Shown here: one piece after another, positions 35,401 through 47,290 of the stretch | Position numbering within the stretch: the stretch's first letter is position 1 | How the letters are laid out: each line of letters starts with the position of its first letter | DNA from: Riptortus pedestris | Lineage: Eukaryota > Arthropoda > Insecta > Hemiptera > Alydidae | Assembly (NCBI GenBank): GCA_019009955.1 | Contig: JADPXZ010000016.1 | Location: 1-64,000 of the forward strand | Length of the DNA stretch: 64,000 nt | Reading direction: 5' to 3' | Program-made: the position numbers and the translations under genes | Notes under the pieces: generated by a model | Told to the model about the DNA's origin: nothing | Database searches by the model: none | Seen by the model: only the letters and a program-made list of their open reading frames with translations

Positions 35401-35579
35401 TTTAGGAGGGGGCAGGAGTGGCAATGCCACATCAATATATTTCTAACAAGTTCTTACTATATTCGTGCGTCAATAATTTAATTTTCCTTCTTTCTTATAC
35501 ATATTTAAATATTTCTCTGTAAATGGGTTTCTCTTAGCCATTTTTCCAATAGCTGAAGTCGTCATTAATTTATACATCC

Positions 35580-35694
35580 TTTTAGCAGATTTCCCTTAAG
35601 TGATATCAGCTATTGAGGTAGAACTGATGAGGTGATTTTCGATAAATGTCCATCGATCCTATCTAGGAGATGATCAAAGTAAGGTCCGTTCAAC

Positions 35695-35697
<3 letters not shown>
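35580..35697 (+). repeat. R2 family, palindrome-end module
   Basis: TTAGCAGATTTCCCTTAAGT, then TGTCCATCGATCCTATCTAG, then GGTCCGTTCAACA running into (TA)n. Confidence 0.7.
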
Positions 35698-35738
<41 letters not shown>

Positions 35739-35805
35739 GTTAAACATTTATATATATATATATAAAATTGTTAAACATTTATACATATATATAAAATTGG
35801 TCAAC

Positions 35806-35853
<48 letters not shown>
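35698..35853. repeat. Compound (TA)n with AAAATTGTTAAACATT units
   Basis: Four TA tracts are separated by three copies of a short spacer, ATAAAATTG(T/G)T(A/C)AACATT. The spacer resembles the junction of R2 (TTCAACATT) with the R1 edge (AAAATTG), as if the junction had been amplified. Confidence 0.7.
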
Positions 35854-35859
<6 letters not shown>

Positions 35860-38125
35860 GTAACCTCTGTCTGTACATTGATTTTTTTCGCGAAATTTCA
35901 TGATAACTTTTCGTTTCACATGTCATAGACACCATAACTGCATTTTGTTTCTTTGGTGTCTGTTTGTTTGTTTATTTGTTTGTTACCTTTTCACGCATAA
36001 ACGGCTGAACCGAATTTTATGAAACTTGGTATGTATATTACTACTAGCCCAACTTAGACTTTAGGCTATATTAATATTCTCTAAGACAAACAGGAGTGGG
36101 GGTTATAAGGGAGGCCTGAAATTAAAAATAGCGATATTTCGTTTCCTATAGCTTTTTCAGCAAATATGCACATAACAAAAGATGTTTATTTTGTAATTTA
36201 GAGTAACTTTTGTTATATGCACTGTTGCCGTATACGGAAGTATAAATGGGTTAAACGCTAAAAACTATAGCGGGAGTCCACGATTTTATTTGGCACAAAA
36301 GACTCAACCGAACTAAACCAAACTCGGTACGTAAATTAGTACTAACGCCTTCCTTATAATAAGCCATACTAACATTTCTAGGAACGGGCAGGAGTGGGGG
36401 TTATAAGGGAGGCCTGAAATTAAAAATAGCGATATTTCGATTCCTATTGCTTTTTCAGCAAATATGCACATAACAAAAGTTGTTTATTTTGTTATTTAGA
36501 GTAACCTTTGTTATATACACTTGTTTCGTATATCGAATTATAAACGAGATATACGCTAAAACCTATAGCGGAAGTGAACAATTTTATTTGGGACAAAAGA
36601 TCCAACCGAAATAAATAAAACTCGGTATATCTATTATCACTAACACTTTAATTATAACAAGCCATACCAACATTTCTTGGGACGGGCAGGAGTGGGGGTT
36701 ATGAGGGATGCCAGAAATTAAAAATAGCGATATTTCGTTTCCTATTTGTTTTTTTGGCAAATATGAACATAACAAAAGTTGTTTATTTTGTTATTTAGAG
36801 TAACTTTTGTTACATACACGTTTCTTTTATAACAAAGTATAAACGAGATATATGCTAAAAACTAAAGCGGGGGCAACTATTTTATTGGGCACTAACGTTA
36901 GAACCGAACTTAACAACACTCGTTATGTAAATGAGCATTAATTCTTCCATGATTATAAGCTATACTAAACATTTTAGGTTCAAAGGGGAATGGGGGTTAT
37001 AAGGGAGGCCTGAAATAAAAATTCGCGATATTTCATCATCTATTTGTTTTTTGGCAATCGTGCACGTAACATAAGTTGTTTACTTTTTTAATTAGTGTAA
37101 ATTTTGTTTATAATTATTTTTTTTTGTAAAATAAGTTATGAAGCAAGTAATTTGCTTAGAAATATTGATATGCTCAACAATACTTTCCAATATGAACTAC
37201 CCAGGTATCTCACCTGGATAAGTTAATTAGAATTTTATCCTTAATAATTCAAAACTATGTCATTTTTTAACGCCAGTAACAGTTTGCACCAAATAAGGTA
37301 TACTGCCCCCACCCTTCTCTAAGTGTATTTAATACATTATTTGATTAAAACGTGAAAAATATTTGATACATTTTTAGAATTGTGAAGATAATGTAATATG
37401 ATTTTTTAATATATTTGAATATATTAGAGAATAGCTATCCAAAATGCATTGCAGGTTGGCAGCACTGAGGCTATGTAAGTGTCGAGCTACTTCCTTTGTC
37501 CTATTAGTTCTGCCGCTTCCCTTCCGACCTCATGGTCTATGTTTACATGTTAATTGATGCTTATAGCAATGTATTATTATTCTCAGGAATGTGAATTTCT
37601 TTAATTATCATAAATAAATAATTTACTAGAATAAACGCTAGGGAGGTGCACTCAGGTATTTCTGGTATTTATTAACTCTGCTATTAATGTATTATGATAT
37701 ACTTTACTGAAAACCAATATGAATACCCAGTTTACAATCGAAAAGAGTGTTTTAATAGAGGCTATGACGTACCTAAAACAGCTGTCACCGTTGGACATTG
37801 TACCGCATGAAGGGAAAGGAACTTATTCATACGTGGTTTGGAAGATAGAATACATTCTAGGATTATGAATTATATGGTCCATTACGTTATAAAAAAAAAA
37901 ACTACATACACAGAGGACGGGAAATATAAAAATATTGAGGACAGTGAAGTCTTAAATAACAAATAATTTTATTATTAACAAATCTACAGTAACGACGGGT
38001 ATAAATTCTAAACACTGGGACAGGGAAATAAAAAAAAATATTGTGGAAAGTAAAGCCTTGCCAAAAACATACCATCTTCATTCAGCCTCAAATGAATTCC
38101 CGGGCGAAGCCGGGTACCTTAGGTA

Positions 38126-38126
<1 letters not shown>
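35854..38126 (-). mobile_element. R1 family, long copy (about 2.3 kb)
   Basis: Minus orientation from AAAATTGTAACCTCTGTCTG to hairpin CCCGGGCGAAGCCGGG, TACCTTAG, GTAG, with (TA)n on both sides. It carries the extra internal segment (about 37255 to 37960) shared with the copy at 18.96 to 19.74 kb, seen for example in TTAACGCCAG, TCTATGTTTACATG and ATTCTCAGGAATGTGAATTT. Confidence 0.7.
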
Positions 38127-38183
<57 letters not shown>

Positions 38184-38536
38184 GTCTTATCGCTATCATA
38201 CTCGATATATAAGCGGTTGTTGTAAAACGAAATTAGAGAGGAAATTACGAAAATTCGAAATATCCCCGTTATTATAAACCCAATATTGTTGCAAATTTAC
38301 TTTCCCTTCAATGTTATGAATTATTCAACTCTAAAGATCATATTACTTACTGGTTGAAATCAAACCGGAATGGGGGGGGTAGATAGGGGAATTTGAAAAT
38401 TGTTCTATACATTTTCTCTTAACTCAAATATTAAGGGAGTTAAGTGTGCTTTCTTGTTTTCAGTCTTCAGTAAACCCCCTATTACCTATTGAATTATGAC
38501 TTAGAAATAAGGAATATATTTACTATTATATATATA
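38127..38536 (+). repeat. (TA)n and R2 middle module
   Basis: A TA tract (to about 38177) is followed by degenerate R2 sequence: ACTCGATATATAAGCGG, GAAATATCCCCGTTATTATA, CAGTCTTCAGTAAACCCCC. Confidence 0.55.
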
Positions 38537-38943
38537 CTAGATCAGATACCCGGCTTCGCCCGGGAATTCATTTGAGTCTGAATGGTGATGGTATTTTTTT
38601 GGCAAGGCTTTACTTTGCACACTATTTTGACATTTACCCATCCCAGTGTATAGGGTTTATACCCGTTGTTGGCATTTGTTAATAATGAAATTAATTTTTT
38701 ATGTAAGACTTCACTGTCCTTCATATTGTCATATTTCCCGTCTTCTGTGCATTATGCATAGATTTGAATTATTAAGGACAAAATATTAACATAGATTTGA
38801 ATTAATTTTTTCAGGTGAGGACTTGCTTCATACATTGTTCCAGAAAAAATGTATACAAGAAAAGTTACTCTAAATAACAAAGTAAACAACTTTTGCACGT
38901 TTGTCGAAAAACAAATGGACAATGAAATATCGGGAATTTTTAT
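38537..38943 (+). mobile_element. R1 family, 5' fragment
   Basis: Begins CTAGATCAGATACCCGGCTT after a TA run. It is cut at about 38943 by an R2 palindrome end (TTAGCAGATTTCCCTGAAGG), so only the first 400 bases remain. Confidence 0.7.
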
Positions 38944-39083
38944 TCCGCTATTAGCAGATTTCCCTGAAGGGAAATCAGCTATTCAGGTCGTACTCAAGAC
39001 GCGATTTTCGAAAAATTTCTTCAAATGTCCATCGATCCTACCCAGGAGATGACGAAAATGAAGTCCATTTAAAATTATATATA

Positions 39084-39128
<45 letters not shown>

Positions 39129-39425
39129 CTGTTAACGCTCTAGAGGTCGCAATTTTTGTTTGATCGTTACCAAACTCGATATTTAAACGTTTTATGCAAA
39201 AACACAGATCAAGTTCGTTAATGGCTGAAATCGGACCAGTGGGAGGGGGGTTTAGAGAGGGGATTTTCAAAAATTTGAAATATCTCCGTTACTATTAAGT
39301 TATTATGCGTCGGATCAAACATTTGTATAGAATTAATCTTATTGAAAATTAAATTTACTAAAAATATTGTTATATACATTTATTCTCTAACTTGAATATT
39401 AACCAAGATGTTTGCATTTTTATTA
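38944..39425 (+). repeat. R2 family copy with internal (TA)n
   Basis: A palindrome-end module (38944 to 39078) leads to a TA tract (39079 to 39123) and then the middle module with AACGCTCTAGAGGTCGCAA and GGCTGAAATCGGACCAG. This shows that the TA tract is an internal part of R2. Confidence 0.75.
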
Positions 39426-39795
39426 AATCTGGGCGGCTAACGGACGAGAGTGACTCCCGCCAAAAGCTAGTTCAGCCGTTTCTTTGACCGCTCGGCTCTC
39501 GTGAAATTTCTCTATTGTAAAAGTTCACGTGGGAAATCTGCTTTGTTTACGCAGCCCCTGCGTGACGGACTTTATATAATTTTGAACGGATCTCATTTTC
39601 GTCATCTCCCGGGTAGGATCGATGGACATTTGAAGAAAATTTTTGAAAACCAAGTCATGAGTACGACCTCAAGAGCTGATTTCCCTAAAGGGAAATCTGC
39701 AAATAAGGATAAGTGGAATTAGGAAAGTCATTCCTTTAAAAGAAAGTCCTTCACGCCGGGGCTGCGTAAACTAAGCAGATTTCCCTCGTGATGTT
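39426..39795. repeat. R2 end modules in mixed orientation
   Basis: GGGAAATCTGCTTTGTTTAC (forward end, near 39530), a reverse palindrome-end module (39573 to 39705), and the reverse end GCTGCGTAAACTAAGCAGAT (near 39759) follow in a row. The last belongs to an R2 copy that resumes after the piggyBac element. 39426 to 39525 is unclassified. Confidence 0.65.
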
Positions 39796-39798
39796 TAA

Positions 39799-41202
39799 CC
39801 CTCCGTTAGTCGCGGCGTCCTGACAGGTGCATCTTTGAGGTGTTTTTCTAATAACTTCCGATTGAATAAACCTAACGACTTCCGCCTCCAGCAATGCTTC
39901 TAGCTTCCCTTCCTCCTCAAAATAGTATAGGTTTGACCTTCGAAGTTTGTACACAGTGCGTTCCTTGTGTTAAAATCACCCCACAGGTGCACCGCTACCA
40001 AAGTTGTAAGTTTTTCAATTTCTTTTATTTCTACATTTAATCTATTTACCTTAGTCATATTCATCATTTGACGTTTGTAGTGCCTTGATTGTTGTTGAAT
40101 AGTTAAAAATACCTACAAAATAGAGAATTCACCTCTGAGGTGACCGCGACTAACAATGCATTTTTAAAACATTTTTCAGAAAAAATGGACCAGGAAATAC
40201 GTATTTTTTTTACTTGTGTAATAAAAATGATATTGCTAGACTCCACCACCTATTAATGGATTCTTTTGAAGAAGACGATAACATACAGAACGACACCGAT
40301 TCGGAATTTGAAGACGGTTTGCAAGAACGGGGTAATGACTCAGAGACCTAACAAAGGTACGTGGAATTGGAAAGTGATGGGGAGGATGAGCAGCCACACG
40401 AAAAATATGTTGCACTGAGAAGTGTGAACAGAAAGATTGTTGACCGTCATGAGTGGAGGAAACCCCTTTTCCTTTGCGTACAATAGGAAAATAAAATGTA
40501 TTGACCCACCTTCCAGGAGTGAAAGGAGGTTACTAATGAACTTGACTGCTGGTTCTGGCTCTTTGATAAGACGATTATTAGTAGTATTGGGGATTGCACA
40601 AACGAATTTATAAAAACCGTTGAGCCAGAATTTTCTAGGCAGAGGGATGCCAAAGTGACGGACTTCACAGAAATAAAAGCCTATATAGGCCTTCTTTACT
40701 TAGCTCGCACATACAGAGGAGCGAGAATGAATTTAGAAGACTTTATGTAAAACATGTTGGGCAAGAAACTCACCTGAGTTGAACTTGAAAGCACTAAAAG
40801 ATTCGACGTGAAACGTTTTAATTTCCTTTTTTATCATAAATGTTTTCTTGTATTTGCTATTCCTGCAGTAATCAAATGAATAAGTTGTTCTCAACTATTC
40901 TTATTGCACTTTATTTATATATGTTTTCTAGTAGCTAAGTAAGTAGTACCTAACGAATTCATCGTTCATAAATTGCTTCATGTTACCTGAAATATATTTT
41001 TGATACTTGTAAGACATGTTCATGTGTTACTTCGCTAAGTTTTAAAATAAAATAGGTCTACTATTTGTTCAGATAAGTATTTATATTTGTTTAACTCTAT
41101 TTTTGCCCTAAGAAGCAGTTTTATCATCATATTTCTCGATCGTCACCTCATAGGTGACCCGCGCCTACAGTCGTTTGGAAATGACCCGCGTCTAACGGAG
41201 GG
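39799..41202 (+). mobile_element. piggyBac-family transposon, dead
   Basis: 1,404 bp with TTAA on both sides (39795 to 39798 and 41203 to 41206) and 17-bp terminal inverted repeats differing at one base (CCCTCCGTTAG(T/A)CGCGG). TTAA duplication and the cut-and-paste DDE transposase are hallmarks of the family. The copy is nested in a reverse R2 element: an R2 copy without insertion near 43980 to 44005 shows the original site. Two palindromes, TCACCTCTGAGGTGA (40129) and TCACCTCATAGGTGA (41143), lie inside. An intact piggyBac is usually about 2.5 kb, so this one has also lost internal sequence. Confidence 0.9.
40256..40750 (+). pseudogene. piggyBac transposase N-terminal remnant
   Basis: From an ATG at 40256 the frame gives an acidic N-terminus (MDSFEEDDNIQNDTDSEFED) as in piggyBac transposases, with TAA at 40349. 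Later pieces match the family: LTHLPGVK in another frame near 40500, then FIKTVEPEF and TEIKAYIGLLYLARTYRGAR ending at TAA 40748. Several stops and at least two frame changes break it. The catalytic DDD core is missing because the following 450 bases show no transposase frame. Confidence 0.8.
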
Positions 41203-41206
41203 TTAA

Positions 41207-41589
41207 TAAATATAAATCTACATACTGGTAACACAATACCACCGTCAACATCACAACATCAGTGAATAAATACAAACGATAATAAGAAACCTCCAGACGG
41301 GAAGCACCTGCAACGTAAACAAACAGCTGTGCCAACTTCTCACAGGTAAGAAAAAAATTTCGGAAATATATCAGAATATAACATATAAATTTTATTGAAA
41401 ACTATTTACTATATCTAGTACTTTAATTTATAATGGATCAGAATAATGTTTATCTCAATCAATTAAATTTTAGTAGTTCAAGAACTTAAGAACGGGAGGG
41501 GGTCACGATTACATATTTGCATTTATCTCGTATAATAAAAATCTCTTGAAAACAATTATTGGTATTTACAGAGTATTGTTTATGTAACA

Positions 41590-41591
<2 letters not shown>
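41207..41591 (-). repeat. R2 family, remainder after the piggyBac insertion
   Basis: Continues the reverse R2 copy: TAAATCTACATACTGGTAAC, AAGAAACCTCCAGACGGGAA, AACAAACAGCTGTGCC, AAAATTTTAGTAGTTCAAG-type sequence. It ends at a (TA)n tract. Confidence 0.7.

Positions 41592-41635
<44 letters not shown>
41592..41635. repeat. (TA)n microsatellite
   Basis: Pure TA units ending the R2 copy. Confidence 0.95.
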
Positions 41636-41639
<4 letters not shown>

Positions 41640-42437
41640 TAGATAATGGAAAGAAGTTAGATTTTAAAAGAAATTAGATTATGAAGGTCAACGAATACTC
41701 ACCGAAGAATAACCTGTGCTGATTAATGTTGTGGGATTCAGGGCAACGGAAGTGAGGGGGGGGGCACATCTAAAAGTACACGAAATTCTTCCTACTAGTT
41801 TTACACCGCGATAATTTTTTCTTCGCCCTATTCATTATCTATATAGAAAAAGCTACTGACAAATCGAATGTTGCTTTTCACCACGTTTTCCGCCCTCCTC
41901 TTTATTATTTATACCACTGACAAATCAGAGAAATATAATTTCCGATTCATTCATTACAATATCGATTTTTAATACGAAGTCTAAAATATCTGTATAAGTG
42001 AGTATTTTTTTGTTAAATATAAATCTTGTACAAATAATAACAATATTGACACATTTTGTTTCTTTTTGAGTCTGGTAAATCCTAAATGCTTTTACAATAA
42101 ACGGTGACATAGATTTCATGAAGTGAATTTAATATATTTCAATTTCAATAATACTAATCTAATTTACTAACTAATTCTAATGGTAAAATTACTTCAACGC
42201 TGTTCAATGGTATCTGAATCATTGCATTTTTTTGAACAGATAAAATAACAATATAAGTTCTATACGAATGTTCGCCTTGAAAATGTGCACAATACAATAA
42301 ATAACAAAAACACTCACAAAAAGTATTATATTCACAAATTGTTCATGATATGAGTACACTCATTTACACTAAGGGAGTCAAACGTTTTCAGAAATGCTAT
42401 AATGAACTTATAAAGCCTATTCAATTTATTGACATCG
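41636..42437. other. Unclassified AT-rich segment
   Basis: No R1 or R2 landmarks and no supported gene. A G8-type run lies near 41757. Confidence 0.4.
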
Positions 42438-42690
42438 TTAATATTTAACATATTTTGTATTGACTGATGATGGGGAGGTGGATGGCTTTAAAATATTGTG
42501 TCTGTTTTCTTGGACTGCTGAACAGTGTAGGAGAAGGTGGTATAGGCTATTGTCATTGATATACTGCTTGCAAAATGGGCAGAGATCGTTTGCATTGAGA
42601 AATAGAGGTTTGCTTCCTTGGTATAGCATAATGTGCTCAGGGTTTCCAAAACTTAATCGGCTGAGGCATCTTAGTTTTGTTTAAGGGAGT
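42438..42690 (-). pseudogene. LINE C-terminal fragment
   Basis: The minus-strand frame reads LRCLSRLSFGNPEHIM, then NDLCPFCKQYINDNSLYHLL and LHCSAVQENR. The CPxC...H(L)LxxC pattern after an arginine-rich lead is the usual C-terminal zinc-like motif of I-group and related LINE proteins. Only this end survives, and upstream reverse transcriptase is absent. Confidence 0.6.
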
Positions 42691-43050
42691 TATAGTAATT
42701 GATAATAAATTTATCCGATATAAAATAAAAAAAAGAACGAGTCCATTGTATGAATAAATACCTTTATTTTTTTTTGTAAGAATATTTCTGTTCAATACAT
42801 ATGTAATTACTAGACATATATGCACAGATTTAGAGCGGGCATTCCTTGTATGACATTTCAACAGTCGATGGACTGAAAACGTGCCAGTTTTATGGATTAC
42901 CTAAATGACATAGAGAAGATTAGAATATATGCTGAAACATTCTAAACAAACATTCTACGGTTACGCTAATGAATAGTGTAACCCAAATAAATGACCGTCA
43001 ATGGTGCAAAAACTATACACAATTGTCTTAAATTACTTGTGTTCCAAATT
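42691..43050. other. AT-rich, no gene seen
   Basis: No recognised family or supported frame. Confidence 0.4.
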
Positions 43051-43425
43051 TAAAGAAATATATGGGGGTAGGTTAGAGGGGAGAAATTTTGAAATTTCGA
43101 AATATTTTCGTTATTATACGTCGGATCAAAAAAATTTTACATAACCAATCCTATTGCAAAATAAAATGCCTATAAATGTTGTTGCATAGATATTTTTTCT
43201 ATCATGAATATTAACATAGATATTTGGATTATTTAGTTTTCAGCCTTCAGTAAACCCCCACTCCTTGTTATGTCATTTTAAGAATAAGCTGTAATATTAT
43301 GAAGTACATTATTTGATATACCAAATATTGTTCTCTTTGAAGTTTCACGTTATGAGGTAAATTCAAATAGGTGACGCATGTGGGAAATCTGCTTAGTAAA
43401 CGCAGCCCCTGCGTGAAGGACTATA
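43051..43425 (+). repeat. R2 family, truncated copy
   Basis: TAGGTTAGAGGGGAGAAATT, TTATTATACGTCGGATCAAA, CAGCCTTCAGTAAACCCCCA and then GGGAAATCTGCTTAGTAAAC mark the second half of R2. Confidence 0.65.
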
Positions 43426-43946
43426 GATTGAATTATCGGAAAATAAAGCTGAAGCCCCATATTGGCCAATGGATATGACATCATCTTCGATTAGATATAA
43501 TTTATGAGGTTCACACAAATAAAGCTCGGATTGATGAGTCTCTTGGCTTGAAGGCAGTTAATCATATTCATTAATCATACTTTTATCTTCATTCCATTCA
43601 GATAAAGCAAATGTCCATTCCGCTAACAACCAGCTGTATTGGATTTTTGACTCGTCATCCCCAAGAACGGTTTGCTGCTTAATGACATTTTATTGTAACA
43701 AATAATGAAGCACAATCGGGAAAAATGTTTGTAAACCCAAATAACTTAAGTAAATATGAGTAAGCTATCGGTGAGCATGGCTGAAATAATCAGTTTTCTA
43801 TCTAAAAAAAAAACGTCGAAATCTTCGGAGACCAGTCTAGCCAGGCCACCGGAAGTATATTCGGCTAGGGTATAGTTAACAATGAACAACAGCTACCTTT
43901 ATTATCCACATTCAATTTGATTATAATAAGAGAAATTAATAAAAGT
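43426..43946. other. Unclassified segment
   Basis: Less AT-rich in parts, with short frames on the minus strand that I do not recognise. It stands between two opposed R2 ends and might be an old insertion. Confidence 0.3.
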
Positions 43947-44659
43947 CCGTCACGCTGGGGCTGCCTAAACTCAGCAGATTTCCCTCGAGATGTTTAACAA
44001 TAGATAAATCTACATACTGCTAACACAATAGCACCGTCAACATCAAGTGAATAAATACAAACGATAATAAGAAACCTCCAGACGGGAAGCACCTGAAAAG
44101 TAAACAAACAGCTGTGCCAACTTCTCACAGGAAAAGAAACAATTACTGAAATATATCAGAATATACCATCTTAATTTTATTGAAAATTATTTACTATATA
44201 TAGTACTGTAATTTATAATGAATCGAAATAATTTTTATCTCAATCAATCAAATTTTAATAGTCCAAGAACTTAAGAAGGGAGGGGGGGGTTCACCATAAC
44301 ATATTTGCATTTATCTCGAATAATGGAGGTCTCTTGAAAACAATTAATAGTATTTAAGCTTCGAATAATGCGGTTTATGACATAACAGAGCATTCTTTAT
44401 ATGACATGAGTAGAAGGGGGGGTTTGCTGAAGGCTTAAAAGTGAAAAATGCAAATATCTTGGTTAATATTACAGATAGAGAATAAATGTGTATAACAATA
44501 ATTATATTAAATTTAATTTGCAATAAGATTGGTTTTATACAATTTTTTGATCCGATAGTACATAGTAACGGAGATATTTCGAATTTTCGAAAATCCCCCC
44601 TCCAAATAGGTCCGATTTCAGCCGTTATCGAACTTGATCTGTCTGCGACCGCTAGAGCG

Positions 44660-44668
<9 letters not shown>
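43947..44668 (-). repeat. R2 family, long reverse copy
   Basis: From GTCCGTCACGCTGGGGCTGC to TGCGACCGCTAGAGCG and (TA)n. Its GATGTTTAACAATAGATAAA region is the uninterrupted version of the site where piggyBac inserted at 39.8 kb. Confidence 0.75.

Positions 44669-44720
<52 letters not shown>
44669..44720. repeat. (TA)n microsatellite between R2 and R1
   Basis: TA run bordered by R2 on the left and by the R1 start on the right. Confidence 0.95.
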
Positions 44721-44724
<4 letters not shown>

Positions 44725-45955
44725 ATCGCCCGGAAATTCGTTTGTTTTTTAATGAAGAGGGTATTTATTTTGGCAAGCCTTTGCTTCCCAGAATATTTTA
44801 ACATTTCCCGATGTATACCCGTCGTTGCTGTGGATTTGTTAATAATAAAATTATTTGTTATGTAAGGCTTCACTGTCCACAATATTTTTATATTTCCCGT
44901 CTCCTGTACATGTAGTTTTTTTTATATTTTCTTCATAATCATAGAAAGTATTCTGTCCCACAAACTACGTTTGAATAAAACTTCCATTACCTTGATACGG
45001 GACAAAGACCAACAGTGACTGAAAAACCAACAGGAAATGAAATATCGCGAATTTTTATTTCAGGCTTCTCTTATAACCCCCACTCCCGTTTGAACCTAAA
45101 AAAATTAATATAGCTTATAATCGTGGAAGAATTAATGCTAATTCACATGCCGAGTTTTGTTAAGTTCCGTTCAAACGTGCCAAATAAAATTCTCGGCTAC
45201 CGTTTTAGTTTTCAGTGTATATCTCGTTTATACATGGTATACGACAAAAGTGAATATAACAAAATTTACTCGAATTAACAAAATAAACAACTTTTGTCAT
45301 GTACATATTTCCCGAAAACCAATAGAAAAAGAAATATCGCTATTTTTAATTTCAGACCTCCCTTATAACCCCCACTCCTGCTCGTCCCTAGAAATGTTGG
45401 TACCGCTTATTATCATGGGGGAGTTAGTGCTAACTCACATACCGAGTTTTGTTAAATTCCGTTAAACTGAACCCAATAAAACTGTCGGCACCCGCTTTGC
45501 TTTTTAGTGTATATCTCGTTTATACTTAGTTATAAAACAAGAATGAATATAACAAAAGTTACTCTAAATAACAAAATAAACGGCTTTTATTATGTGCATA
45601 ATTGCCGAAAAACCAATAGGAAACGAAATATTTTTCCATTTTTAATTTCAGACCTCCCCTATAACCCCCACTCCTGCTCGTCCCTAGAAATGATGGTACA
45701 GCTTATTATCATGAAAGATTTAGTGCTAATTCACATACGGAATTTTGTTCATTTCGGTTGAGTCTTTGGTACGGAATAAAATTGTTTCCCGTTATAGTTT
45801 TTTGCGTATAACTCATTTATACTTCCGAATACGGAAAAAGTGTATATAACAAAAGTTACTCTAAATAACAAAATACTCAACTTTTGTTATCTGCATATTT
45901 GAGGAAAAACCAATAGAAAACGAAATATCGTTTTTTTTTATTATTTCAGACCTCT
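44721..45955 (+). mobile_element. R1 family, 3'-truncated copy
   Basis: Starts inside the hairpin end (CGGTATCGCCCGGAAATTCG) and carries part of the extra segment seen at 19.6 kb, then three internal blocks. It stops in TTTCAGACCTC at an R2 palindrome remnant (CTTAAGGGAAATCTGC). Confidence 0.65.
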
Positions 45956-46647
45956 CCTTAAGGGAAATCTGCTAAAAAAAAACCGCCTCTCACGCAGGTG
46001 CTCTTTCCAACGTGCGGGCATGACATACTTGTGATCTCATCTCATCTTTTATTCCTAAGTTCCTAAGCAAAATTCAATTAGTAGAACAGCCGTTTTGCAG
46101 AAGTCTGAAAATAAGGAAGTACTAAAAACTCATATAATACTTGAGATACGAAAAACTGAATAGAAAAACAATTGTAGAGCATCAATATTTTAACAAGATT
46201 GGTTCTGTAAAATTTTCAAATCTGACTCATATTAAAGGAACTATTTTGAACTTTCGATTTCCCCACCCCCTCTAACCCCCCATATTCCTGGTGCGATTTC
46301 TGCCAATAACAAATTAGATCTTTAGTGCTGACTGAAACAGTTGAATATCGAATATGGTATAGGTCAGATAAAACTTCCGAAACAAGAAGGTAAAATCTTA
46401 ATTGATGACTTCATCACACAACGAATTTTCATGTATCTCTCATAATAACGAATTTTCATGTATCTGTATATGTATTTGGTATTTAAGCTTCCAGTACAAT
46501 GGTTCATTATGTAACAGAGTATTGTTTACTTGATATGTATATAACAATATTTATAGTACATTTAACTTGCAATAAAAGTGGTTTTATACAATATTTCGAT
46601 CCGACATATAAAAACAGAGATATTTAGAATTTATAATTCCCCACTCT
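45956..46647 (-). repeat. R2 family, degenerate copies
   Basis: A palindrome remnant followed by reverse middle-module sequence with AACAAGATTGGTTCTG, CGATTTCCCCACCCCC and GATATTTAGAATTTATAAT. More diverged than other copies. Confidence 0.5.
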
Positions 46648-47225
46648 AAGGAAACGAAATATCGCTATTTTTAATTTCAGGCCTCCCTTATAACCCCTAC
46701 TCCTGCCCTTCCCTAGAAATGTTAGTATAGCTTATTATAATGAAGGCGTTAGTACTAATTCACATACCGAGTTTGGTTTAATTCAGTTGAGTCTTTAGTG
46801 CCAAATAAAATTGTGGACTCCCGCTTTAGTTTATAGCGTATAACTCATTTATACTTCCGTATACGGCAAAAGTGCACTTAACAAAAGTTACTCTAAATTA
46901 CAAAATAAACAACTTTTGTTATGTGCATATTTGCTGAAAAAGCAATAGGAAACGAAATATCGCTATTTTTAATTTCAGGCCTCCTTTATAAACCCCACTC
47001 CTGTTCGTCTTAGAGAATATTAATATAGCCTAAAGTCTAAGTTGGGCTAGTAGTAATATACATACCAAGTTTCATAAAATTCGGTTCAGCCGTTTATACG
47101 TGAAAAGGTAACAAACAAACAAACAAACAGACACGAAAGAAACAAAATGTAGTTATGGTGTCTATGACATGTGAAACGAAAAGTTATCTTGAAATTTCGC
47201 GAAAAAAATCAATGTACAGACAGAG

Positions 47226-47228
<3 letters not shown>
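46648..47228 (+). mobile_element. R1 family, 3' part
   Basis: Opens in mid-block (GGAAACGAAATATCGCTATT) and keeps the full tail: GGTTCAGCCGTTTATACGTG, (AAAC)n, TGTACAGACAGAGG. Confidence 0.7.

Positions 47229-47289
<61 letters not shown>
47229..47289. repeat. (TA)n microsatellite between two R1 copies
   Basis: Pure TA run of about 60 bases. Confidence 0.95.
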
Positions 47290-47290
<1 letters not shown>

